Part shown: in pieces, positions 43,806 through 50,815 of the stretch
Layout of the letters: each line of letters starts with the position of its first letter
How positions within the stretch are numbered: the first letter of the stretch is position 1
Source of the DNA: Treponema sp. UBA3813
Lineage (GTDB): Bacteria; Spirochaetota; Spirochaetia; Treponematales; Treponemataceae
Direction: 5' to 3'
DNA length: 50,907 bases
Assembly: GCA_002368605.1 (NCBI GenBank)
Contig: DFEB01000029.1
Span: 1-50,907, forward strand
Made by a program: the position numbers and the translations under genes
Notes under the pieces: model-generated
What the model saw: only the letters and a program-made list of their open reading frames with translations
The model's database searches: none
What the model was told of the DNA's origin: nothing

Positions 43806-44517
43806 TTTCCACGCTTCCGTCTGAGTGTGCGATGAATGCCGTTGGACGGAGTTTTGTAAAAAATCCCACTTCAACCACGCCCACGATTTTTGCGATTTTT
43901 TCTTCCATTTCGGCGGGATTTACAGGACTTTCCCATGTGCAGTCAAGAATCTGATTTCCGTTGTCAGTGATGACAGGCCCGCATTTTCGCACGCCTTCAC
44001 GGAGGACGCATTTTGCCCCCATTTTGTTCAGTTCTTTTTCCACTGAACGGCGGGCACCACCGATGATTTCAACAGGAAGAGGAAATTTTGTTCCCATGTT
44101 TGCGACTGATTTTGATTCGTCAGCCACGATTGCGTAAGATTTTGAATTGTAAGCGACGATTTTTTCCAGCAAAAGAGCCGCTCCGCCGCCTTTAATCAAA
44201 TTGTTTTCCGGGTCGATTTCGTCAGCACCGTCAATGGCAAGGTCAAGTTCGCCGTCAATTGCCCGGTCGTTGAGTGTGTAAACAGGTATGCCTAAATCCT
44301 TGCAGTAATTTTCTGTCTGAAAGCTGGTAACGACAGCCTTTATGTCCTTCAAAGTTCCGTCTTCGATTCGTTCTGAAAGTCTTTTTACGGCAGGAAGAGC
44401 CGTGCTGCCGGTTCCCAGGCCGATTTTCATACAAGAGAAGATTTTTTTCTGCTCAATGAGCGTGTCGATTGCGGTTTTTGCCGCCAGAACTTTCTGTTCG
44501 TCTTTTGTGATTGCCAT
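43795..44517 (-). CDS. rpiA: Ribose-5-phosphate isomerase A
   Basis: This 240-residue enzyme interconverts ribose 5-phosphate and ribulose 5-phosphate. Signature segments are KIGLGTGSTALPAV (about 31-44), the catalytic LAIDGADEIDP with the two Asp residues (about 92-102), IKGGGAALLLEKI (Lys and Glu) and PVEIIGGARRSV. The length is a little over the 219 of E. coli RpiA. The start has AGAGGAAAA. It lies 9 bp after aroDE on the same strand. The stop overlaps the patatin 3' end. Confidence 0.96.
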   Translation of the reverse strand: MAITKDEQKVLAAKTAIDTLIEQKKIFSCMKIGLGTGSTALPAVKRLSERIEDGTLKDIKAVVTSFQTENYCKDLGIPVYTLNDRAIDGELDLAIDGADEIDPENNLIKGGGAALLLEKIVAYNSKSYAIVADESKSVANMGTKFPLPVEIIGGARRSVEKELNKMGAKCVLREGVRKCGPVITDNGNQILDCTWESPVNPAEMEEKIAKIVGVVEVGFFTKLRPTAFIAHSDGSVEIRN

Positions 44518-44526
44518 ATTTTCCTC

Positions 44527-46017
44527 TTATTTTGCTGTTTTGAATAATCTGAATTGTTCTTCGCCCTGATATTCAAGCATGGTGAAGCCGTTCTGGGTTT
44601 TGCAGCCGGATTTTGCGGCTCTGGCCATGATTGGCGTGATTTCGGGCTTGTAAATTATGTCGTAGAGAAGTTCTTCACCCGAAAAGTCATAGAACCAAAG
44701 CGGGTCGGTCTCTTCGTTTGATTCGCCGGTCATGCCCATGCCTTTTGAAGTGGTCTGGACGATGATTTCTGAATATTCCCGCAGGATTTCGATTGACTCC
44801 ATTCCCAATGAGGCGTATTTGAAGCCAAATCGTTCCGCCAGCATCTTCGCTTTTGTGAGCGTTCTGTTGAAGACGCAGGCTTTACCGCCCAATTCCTTAA
44901 TGGCGTAGGCGATTGCTTTTGCTGCACCGCCCGCACCGATAATGGCGACCTTTTTCTTTTTGAGATTTTTGAGGCCGGTAAATTCGCAGAGGGCTTTTGA
45001 AAATCCAGTGCAATCCGTGTTGTAACCGGCCCAGATTCCGTCTTCGCTTATGACCGTGTTGCAGGCTCCGATTTCAGCGACTTTTTTGTCGGTTTTCTGC
45101 AAGTGCTTGATTATATCTTCTTTGTGGGGAATCGTGACCGAAAATCCCTTGATGTCGAGAGTGCTTGCAAATTCAAAGGCTTCGCTGGCTTTTTCGGCCT
45201 TGAAGGGGATGTAAACGGCGTTCATTTTTTCTTTTTTGAAATTCGTGTTGTGAAGGGCAGGACTTGAAGTGTATTTGAGAGGATAGCCCGTGATTCCGAA
45301 AACCATTGTTTTTTCGTCAAGTTCGTGGAAGTGATAGATTTCTTCAAGAGTTTTCGGGTCAGTGTGACCTATGTCAGAAAGAGCAAGTTCCAAATCTTCC
45401 GGGGAAGTGTAACTCAAATATGACTGGAATTTTCCCGCGAGGATTCTTGTGGGTAATCCAAGAGTTCCCATTGCGCAGACAATCTGGTCAGAGTTTTTAA
45501 ACTGCTGCATTTCGGTGTAGAGTTTTGTGACATCAGAAAGAGAATGTGGCATGAAAGCGATTTTTGGAATCTCGTAGCGGGAAACTCGCATCTGGCGGAG
45601 CTTTTCTGCCACGCTGGGAAGAGGATTTTTCATGTCATGGAAGGAACGAATGATTTTGGTTCCGTAAGCCAAAGCTGCGTCCTGCAGAGAAGAAATGTGA
45701 AAGTCTTCCTCAAAATCGACATAAGCGAAATTCTTGCTGGAATCCTCGCTGGCAAAGGCAAGGGCGCGGGCAAAAAGCATGGATCGAGCCGCCTCTCCCT
45801 CAGAAAATTGCCCGCCGTCAACAGTTCGTCGAATCGTAAGGATACAGGGCAAGCCAGCCTTAGAAGGAAAGTCACGGATAGCGAGTCGCTCATCGTCGGC
45901 AAGCAAATCAACTCGCAATTCAACTAAATCAATGTAATGACGGTATTTTTCGATAAGGGCAAGGTCTTCTGCCACCGTAGGCGCGGTAAGGCACAAACAA
46001 ATCAAAGGTTTTGACAT
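44527..46017 (-). CDS. aroDE: Bifunctional 3-dehydroquinate dehydratase / shikimate dehydrogenase
   Basis: This 496-residue fusion catalyses steps three and four of the shikimate pathway. Residues 1-220 are type I dehydroquinase: VELRVDLL, the catalytic His in IRSFHDMKNP and the Schiff-base Lys in PKIAFMPHS. Residues 235-496 are shikimate dehydrogenase: GITGYPLKYTSSPALHN, the catalytic Lys in TIPHKEDI, NTDCTGFSKAL, the NADP site GAGGAAKAI and the late QNGFTMLEYQGEEQF. AroD-AroE fusions are known in Chlamydia and plants. The start codon lies 6 nt after TATAAT and has no ribosome binding site. It supplies chorismate precursors for the divergent trp genes next door. Confidence 0.95.
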   Translation of the reverse strand: MSKPLICLCLTAPTVAEDLALIEKYRHYIDLVELRVDLLADDERLAIRDFPSKAGLPCILTIRRTVDGGQFSEGEAARSMLFARALAFASEDSSKNFAYVDFEEDFHISSLQDAALAYGTKIIRSFHDMKNPLPSVAEKLRQMRVSRYEIPKIAFMPHSLSDVTKLYTEMQQFKNSDQIVCAMGTLGLPTRILAGKFQSYLSYTSPEDLELALSDIGHTDPKTLEEIYHFHELDEKTMVFGITGYPLKYTSSPALHNTNFKKEKMNAVYIPFKAEKASEAFEFASTLDIKGFSVTIPHKEDIIKHLQKTDKKVAEIGACNTVISEDGIWAGYNTDCTGFSKALCEFTGLKNLKKKKVAIIGAGGAAKAIAYAIKELGGKACVFNRTLTKAKMLAERFGFKYASLGMESIEILREYSEIIVQTTSKGMGMTGESNEETDPLWFYDFSGEELLYDIIYKPEITPIMARAAKSGCKTQNGFTMLEYQGEEQFRLFKTAK

Positions 46018-46023
46018 GGCTAA

Positions 46024-46053
46024 ATTATAGCGGAATTTTCAGGGCGCAATCAA
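46024..46053 (-). promoter_or_regulatory. Promoter of aroDE
   Basis: On the minus strand TTGATT (46048-46053), 18-nt spacer, TATAAT (46024-46029), then 6 nt and the ATG. This is the clearest leaderless arrangement in the window. Confidence 0.7.
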
Positions 46054-46101
46054 CTGCAAGCTAGCCTCAGAAAAATCTATGATTTTTTTGTTTTGTTTCT
46101 A

Positions 46102-46149
46102 TTGACAGTAACACAACTTCATGTTACTGTTTCTTTAGATAGTAACACA
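46102..46149 (+). promoter_or_regulatory. trp promoter with overlapping palindromic operator
   Basis: The promoter is TTGACA (46102-46107), 17 nt, TACTGT (46125-46130). A perfect inverted repeat, ACAGTAACA (46105-46113) and TGTTACTGT (46122-46130), overlaps both hexamers. AGTAACACA at 46107-46115 is repeated exactly at 46141-46149, near the transcription start. This is the classic geometry of a repressor site. It does not resemble the E. coli TrpR operator. Confidence 0.7.
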
Positions 46150-46152
46150 GGG

Positions 46153-46230
46153 GCGTTGCGGGGACTCCCGCAGAGGGGGTAGCGTAAAAGCAACGCTTTG
46201 GAGCGAGGGGGAGACTTCCCCCTTTGGAGG
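46153..46230 (+). promoter_or_regulatory. Structured GC-rich trpE leader ending at the ribosome binding site
   Basis: The leader has GCGTTGC (46153-46159) pairing with GCAACGC (46190-46196), a small CGGG/CCCG hairpin inside it, and GGGGGA/TCCCCC (46207-46222) around a GACT loop that ends 3 nt before the Shine-Dalgarno GGAGG (46226-46230). CTTCC in the last stem could pair with GGAGG. No leader peptide with Trp codons is seen. Part of it shares a core with the element at 17903-17990. Confidence 0.55.
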
Positions 46231-46235
46231 ATTTT

Positions 46236-47717
46236 ATGAGCAGAACAGATTCACTTTATTTTTCACTGCCCTGCGACCGCTACACGCCGCTTTCTTTGGC
46301 GCGGAAAATCGGGGCTACGGCAATTTTGGAGAGCGCCAGCTTTGCCAGGGGAAAGGAACGCTATTCAATTCTTTTGCTGGAACCGGCATTTCACATCGTG
46401 CAGGACGAAGAGGGGGTCGCATTCCTGATTGACGGCCGCCGCCTGCCTTACAAGGAAAAAAATACCACGGGTGAGACCATTGCTCCGGGAAGCCGGGTCT
46501 TGCATGAGCCTGATATCCTTGACGCCCTTTTGTATGTTGCCCGACAGAATGATATGAGCGTCGTTCATAACGAGGACGGCTCTGAAAGCCCGAATGCAAT
46601 TCCTGTTCCGACCAGCGGCCTGGGCTATTTAAGCTACGAATTTTCTGCCCGCTGTGACACAATCATGCTTGCCCCCCAGACTGACGAGCTTCATATCCCT
46701 GAAAGTGAATTTGTGGCCGGTCACATCTATGTGGTTTTTGATCACTTTACCGAAAAGCTCCATGTTTTTGCCCTGAATTATAACGAACATCAGATTGATT
46801 TGGATAAGGCTGTCTCTGACTTAAAAAAACGCCTGGGCGATATGGATTTCTCTTATCTTTCGGCTCCTGAAGAGCCTTGCCCTGTACGCACGATTACGAA
46901 TCTTGAGCAGAGCGAGCGGGAATATAAGGAAAAAGTCGAGGCAATTAAAAAGGAAATCATCGCGGGAAATCTTTTGCAGGCAGTTCCAAGCCGAAGGTTG
47001 CAGCTTGAGTGCGACAATTCTGCTTTGGAGATTTACCGAAGGCTGCGCGCCGTGAACCCCAGCCCTTATCTTTTTTACATAGATTTTGGCGAGAGACAGC
47101 TGATTGGCTCAAGCCCTGAAAGTCTGGTGCGAGTGCGCGATGGTGTGGCTTCAATCAGGCCGATTGCAGGAACCCGCCGCCGCGGAAAAAATTCCGCCGA
47201 GGACGAGGCTTTGAAAACCGAGCTTTTGAATGACGGCAAGGAGAGGGCAGAGCACCTTATGCTGGTGGATCTGGCACGGAACGATTTAGGGCGGGTCTGC
47301 ACAAACGGAAGCGTGGAAGTTGCCCGATTTATGGATGTGGAACTTTTCAGCCATGTAATGCACATCGTCTCTGATGTTCAGGGAAAGGTAAATCCTGCTT
47401 ACAAGGCGATTCAGGTTTTACGGGCTGCCTTTCCGGCCGGAACGGTCTCCGGGGCACCAAAAATCAGCGCAATTCAGATTTTAAGCCGAATCGAAAAAGT
47501 AAAGCGCCGTTTCTACGCGGGTGCCGTGGGCTACATTCAGTCAAACGGCGATTTGGATTTCTGTATCGCAATCCGCTGTGCCTTAAAGCAGGGAAAAGTC
47601 TGGAGCCTTCAGGCTGGCGGCGGAATCGTCTACGACAGTAACGCCGACCGCGAGTGGGAAGAGACAAATGAGAAGCTTGGCGCCTTGAGAAGCGTATTTG
47701 AAGGAGGAAAGAAATGA
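46236..47717 (+). CDS. trpE: Anthranilate synthase component I
   Basis: This 493-residue enzyme converts chorismate to anthranilate with ammonia from the TrpG glutaminase. The chorismate-binding half is typical: LLQAVPSRRL (about 250), LIGSSPESLVRV, IRPIAGTRRRG (about 310-320), HLMLVDLARNDLGRV, VMHIVSDVQG, FPAGTVSGAPKISA and YAGAVGYIQSNGDLDFCIAIR-like sequence near the C-terminus. The ATG at 46236 is set by GGAGG 5 nt upstream; an in-frame TTG at 46224 overlaps that site. The stop overlaps the trpGD start as ATGA, coupling the two subunits. The promoter and probable operator are described separately. Confidence 0.96.
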   Translation: MSRTDSLYFSLPCDRYTPLSLARKIGATAILESASFARGKERYSILLLEPAFHIVQDEEGVAFLIDGRRLPYKEKNTTGETIAPGSRVLHEPDILDALLYVARQNDMSVVHNEDGSESPNAIPVPTSGLGYLSYEFSARCDTIMLAPQTDELHIPESEFVAGHIYVVFDHFTEKLHVFALNYNEHQIDLDKAVSDLKKRLGDMDFSYLSAPEEPCPVRTITNLEQSEREYKEKVEAIKKEIIAGNLLQAVPSRRLQLECDNSALEIYRRLRAVNPSPYLFYIDFGERQLIGSSPESLVRVRDGVASIRPIAGTRRRGKNSAEDEALKTELLNDGKERAEHLMLVDLARNDLGRVCTNGSVEVARFMDVELFSHVMHIVSDVQGKVNPAYKAIQVLRAAFPAGTVSGAPKISAIQILSRIEKVKRRFYAGAVGYIQSNGDLDFCIAIRCALKQGKVWSLQAGGGIVYDSNADREWEETNEKLGALRSVFEGGKK

Positions 47718-49339
47718 TTGCATTTATCGATAACAAAGACAGTTTTACATTCAATATCGTTCAGAGTTTGGAGCGGGTTTCTGGCAGCAAGGTTTGCGTT
47801 TTCCGCTCGGAGGAAGCCAGCATAGCTGACATTGAGGCGGCAAAGCCCAGTCACATCGTGGTGGGGCCGGGGCCAGGAACTCCAGCCGAAGCAGGCATTT
47901 CTATAGAAGCAATCCGCCATTTTGCCGGAAAAGTACCCATTCTTGGTATCTGTTTGGGCCACCAGGCGATAGGGGCTGCTTTCGGGGCAAAAATCGTGGG
48001 TGCAAAATACATCCGCCACGGAATCGTCGAGGAAATCAAGACTGACGGCCGGGGAATTTTCCGCACAATCGGACTTAAAGGCTCTTTCACCCGCTATCAT
48101 TCCCTCGTGGTTGACGAAAGCTCTTTGCCTGAAGAATTTGAAGTCTCTGCCAGGGCAAAAGACGGAGATGTCATGGGAATCCGCCACAAAAAGCTTGTGA
48201 TTGAGGGCGTTCAGTTTCATCCAGAATCAATCGCCTCAGAAAAAGGTGACGCTCTTTTCAAGGCCTTCCTCAACTACAGCCGCGAGAACATTTCCCATGT
48301 TTTGATTTTGAATCAGCTCATTGACAAAAAAGAGCCTCTTTCCAGGGAGCAGACGGCAAGTTTCATCGGAGAACTGACTGACGGCACAATGGACGAAAAA
48401 ATCGCCTCGTCTGTGCTCACGGCTATGGCAAGCCGGGGACTTCCCACCGCAGAAGAAATGGGAGGGGCGGCTGAGGTCATGCTCAAAAAGAAGACAAAAT
48501 TCCCGCTGGAAAACCACGGACTGGCCGAAATCGTGGGAACTGGCGGCGACGGAAAGGGCAGCTTCAATATTTCTTCGATGTCGGCTCTCGTGGCTTCAAG
48601 CTGCGGTCAGGTAATGGCAAAGCACGGAAACAGGGCTGTCTCCTCAAAATCTGGAGCCGCGGATTTCTTCGAGGCTCTGGGAATCAACATCATGGCAAAG
48701 CCTGAAAAGACGGCCGAGCTTATCAAAAAAACAGGTTTCGGTTTTTTAATGGCTCCGGTCTATCACTCGGCAATGCGTTTTGCGGCTCCCATCCGAAAGG
48801 CCCTTGGAATCAAGACGATTTTCAACGTGCTCGGTCCCCTTTTGAATCCTGCCAACGCTGAGTACGAAGTTCTGGGAGTTTATTCAAAGGAACTTCTCAA
48901 AGATTACGCCCATGCCGCAAAATCTCTGGGAGCGAAGAGGGTCATGGTGGTCAATTCTGAGGACGGCTACGATGAGATTTCCCCATGTGCCCTCACGAAT
49001 GTCTATCAGATTGACGAAAAGGGAAATGAAAATCAGTATGTGATTGACCCGAAAAACTTCGGAATCACCGACGCTGACGAAAACGAACTTTACGGCGGAA
49101 ACGGAAGCGATAACGCCAAGCTGGCCATGGAAGTCCTGAACGGAGCTGGCCGTAAGACAATCCGCTATGCCGTGGGTCTGAACGCCGGGGCAGTGCTTTA
49201 TCTTTGCGGAAAGACTCGAACCTTAAAAGACGGCTACAACATGGCTCTTGAGGCAATCGATTCAGGAAAGACACTGGCAAAGCTCAAGGAGATACAAACT
49301 GTGAGCGAGCAACTGAATGCGCAAGAGGAAGTTGCATAA
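47714..49339 (+). CDS. trpGD: Anthranilate synthase glutaminase fused to anthranilate phosphoribosyltransferase
   Basis: This 541-residue fusion has a class I glutamine amidotransferase domain (1-190; VVGPGPGTP, nucleophile Cys in GICLGHQAIG, His-Glu in VQFHPES) that feeds ammonia to TrpE. The second part (about 200-530) is anthranilate phosphoribosyltransferase, with IVGTGGDGKGSFNISS for PRPP, KHGNRAVSSKSGAAD, FNVLGPLLNPA and the metal site DGYDEIS. Fusions of this order are known from enterobacteria. No trpC, trpF, trpB or trpA follows; a hairpin and the integron integrase come next. The remaining steps must be encoded elsewhere. Confidence 0.95.
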   Translation: MIAFIDNKDSFTFNIVQSLERVSGSKVCVFRSEEASIADIEAAKPSHIVVGPGPGTPAEAGISIEAIRHFAGKVPILGICLGHQAIGAAFGAKIVGAKYIRHGIVEEIKTDGRGIFRTIGLKGSFTRYHSLVVDESSLPEEFEVSARAKDGDVMGIRHKKLVIEGVQFHPESIASEKGDALFKAFLNYSRENISHVLILNQLIDKKEPLSREQTASFIGELTDGTMDEKIASSVLTAMASRGLPTAEEMGGAAEVMLKKKTKFPLENHGLAEIVGTGGDGKGSFNISSMSALVASSCGQVMAKHGNRAVSSKSGAADFFEALGINIMAKPEKTAELIKKTGFGFLMAPVYHSAMRFAAPIRKALGIKTIFNVLGPLLNPANAEYEVLGVYSKELLKDYAHAAKSLGAKRVMVVNSEDGYDEISPCALTNVYQIDEKGNENQYVIDPKNFGITDADENELYGGNGSDNAKLAMEVLNGAGRKTIRYAVGLNAGAVLYLCGKTRTLKDGYNMALEAIDSGKTLAKLKEIQTVSEQLNAQEEVA

Positions 49340-49345
49340 AAGCAA

Positions 49346-49379
49346 CGAACCGAAAATCCACGGAATGATTTTCGGTTCG
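49346..49379 (+). terminator. 13-bp hairpin after trpGD, probable terminator
   Basis: CGAACCGAAAATC (49346-49358) and GATTTTCGGTTCG (49367-49379) pair perfectly around an 8-nt loop. A small GTTGC/GCAAC hairpin spans the trpGD stop just before it. The stem is followed by AAAAATT rather than a T-run, so it may be Rho-assisted or an mRNA 3'-end structure. Confidence 0.6.
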
Positions 49380-49384
49380 AAAAA

Positions 49385-49414
49385 TTGCCGCTTTCCATAG
49401 AAAATCGTTATATT
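49385..49414 (+). promoter_or_regulatory. Promoter of the integron integrase gene
   Basis: TTGCCG (49385-49390), 18-nt spacer, TATATT (49409-49414), then 6 nt (TTAGAT) and the ATG at 49421. No ribosome binding site and no recognisable LexA box are present. Confidence 0.6.
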
Positions 49415-49420
49415 TTAGAT

Positions 49421-50686
49421 ATGACAATTAATATATGCTCTCGCGAAGCAAACACAATCAGCATTCGATTTGACGGCGGTTTTACCCAGGATATGCTCAA
49501 TGCAGTTCGCTCTGTTCCAGACAGGGCATATAATCCTCTGTGTAAAATCTGGTTGATTCCAAATAATCAGAAGTCACTTGATACTTTTCTTGAAAACATT
49601 TATCGAACTGGTGACTTTAATATAGAAGGAACAATAGCAAAAGAACAGGTTTTTCCTCAAAAAAATCCTCTTGAAAAAAAAGCTCCCGAAAGAAAAAATG
49701 AGCTCAGACTTTCAAATCGGGAGTCTGATTCACAGGAACTTCAAAAACTCAAGGAAATCCTGGTCACAAAACATTACAGCCAGCGGACAATTGAAAACTA
49801 TCTTTACTGGGCAAAAAATTTTTTACGAAGCCAGAAAAACCAATCCTTAAATGAAGAAGAACAAATAAACAGTTTTCTGACAGGTCTTGCAGTAAAACAA
49901 AATTTAAGCGCCCCGACACAAAATCAGGCACTGGCCGCCCTGCTCTTTTTCTTCCGTTTTGTGCGGAACCAGGACCCGGAAAATTTCAAAAATATAATTC
50001 ACGCAAAAAACAAACGACACATTCCCTGCGTCCTGAGCAAAGAAGAAGTCCGCGCAGTGATTTCCCGCCTTGAAGGAAGTAAACGCCTCGCCGCCGAAAT
50101 TTTATACGGAACAGGAATGAGACTTAATGAACTCCTTGGACTTCGAATTCTCGACATTGATTTTGACAGAAACGAAATTATCATCCGATGCGGGAAAGGC
50201 GGAAAAGACAGACGAGTTATGCTTCCAAAAAGCCTAATCCAAAAAATAAAAGAGCACATCGTCGATGTAAAACTTCTCCACGAAAAAGACCTTGCCGAAG
50301 GCTGGGGAAAAGTGCTCCTTCCGCCAAGCATTTCAAAACGCTCACCTGAGTCAGCAAAAGAATTCCGCTGGCAGTGGCTCTTTCCCCAAAAGAACCGCTG
50401 GAAAAACGAAAAGACCGGAGAAGAAGGCCGCCATCATATCGATGAAAGCATTCTGCAGAAAGCCGTAAAAAAAGCAGTTCAGGATGCAGGAATCACAAAA
50501 AATGCCAGCTGCCACACCTTCCGCCATTCATTTGCGACCCACCTTTTGGAAAACGGCTACGACATACGCACAGTCCAGGAGCTTTTAGGCCACAGTGATG
50601 TAAGGACAACGATGATTTACACACATGTGTTGAGCAAAGGCGCCAGGGAAGTGATAAGCCCTTTGGATGGGATTATGGGAGACTGA
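49421..50686 (+). CDS. intI: Integron integrase (tyrosine recombinase, IntI type)
   Basis: This 421-residue tyrosine recombinase has the catalytic set Arg234 (GTGMRLNELLGLR), Lys262 region (GKGGKDRR), His365 and Arg368 (HTFRHSFATHLL), His391 (LLGHSDVRTT) and Tyr400 (IYTHVL). The IntI-specific insertion that separates integron integrases from XerC/D is present at about 290-345 (DLAEGWGKVLLPP, EFRWQWLFP, RHHIDES). An extra 100-residue N-terminal part with NPLCKIWLIP precedes the core-binding domain (about 105-190). The start at 49421 is chosen because a promoter ends 6 nt upstream. In Treponema integrons intI points the same way as the cassettes, so attI would lie just downstream. Confidence 0.92.
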   Translation: MTINICSREANTISIRFDGGFTQDMLNAVRSVPDRAYNPLCKIWLIPNNQKSLDTFLENIYRTGDFNIEGTIAKEQVFPQKNPLEKKAPERKNELRLSNRESDSQELQKLKEILVTKHYSQRTIENYLYWAKNFLRSQKNQSLNEEEQINSFLTGLAVKQNLSAPTQNQALAALLFFFRFVRNQDPENFKNIIHAKNKRHIPCVLSKEEVRAVISRLEGSKRLAAEILYGTGMRLNELLGLRILDIDFDRNEIIIRCGKGGKDRRVMLPKSLIQKIKEHIVDVKLLHEKDLAEGWGKVLLPPSISKRSPESAKEFRWQWLFPQKNRWKNEKTGEEGRHHIDESILQKAVKKAVQDAGITKNASCHTFRHSFATHLLENGYDIRTVQELLGHSDVRTTMIYTHVLSKGAREVISPLDGIMGD

Positions 50687-50774
50687 AAATGAGGCGCAGA
50701 ATAGGAAAAAATGTAGGGAAAGGGGAAGGGGGCTTGAGGTGAAAGGGGCATTAAATGGTTTCCGTTTAAATTCT
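50687..50774 (+). other. Non-coding stretch after intI, candidate attI region
   Basis: This purine-rich stretch after the intI stop has no gene. It contains ATTAAATGG at 50750-50758, a motif repeated as ATTAAACGG at 50833-50841 and ATTAAATGG at 50863-50871. It resembles the integron core GTTRRRY except for the first base. In the reversed layout of treponemal integrons attI lies here; the assignment is inference. Confidence 0.35.
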
Positions 50775-50803
50775 TTGAAAATTGAGGAATTTTGTGATAT
50801 TAT
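50775..50803 (+). promoter_or_regulatory. Promoter upstream of the open frame at the window end
   Basis: TTGAAA (50775-50780), a 17-nt spacer and TATTAT (50798-50803). An ATG follows at 50816. Confidence 0.6.
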
Positions 50804-50815
50804 GAAGAAATACCG

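Noticed and set aside
46121-46138. Five-codon frame (M-L-L-F-L) as a trp leader peptide
   Set aside because: It overlaps the -10 box of the trp promoter, so it would not be transcribed, and it contains no Trp codon.
46153-46230. T-box riboswitch upstream of trpE
   Set aside because: No T-box consensus (such as AGGGTGGNACCGCG) or specifier-loop layout is visible; the leader is too short.
49346-49379. LexA/SOS box controlling intI
   Set aside because: CGAAC and GTTCG are present but 24 nt apart, as the ends of a long terminator-like stem, not the short spacing of a LexA site.
49421-50686. Assignment of the recombinase as chromosomal XerC/XerD
   Set aside because: It carries the extra insertion with EFRWQWLFP and RHHIDES between catalytic segments, which XerC/D lack and integron integrases have.
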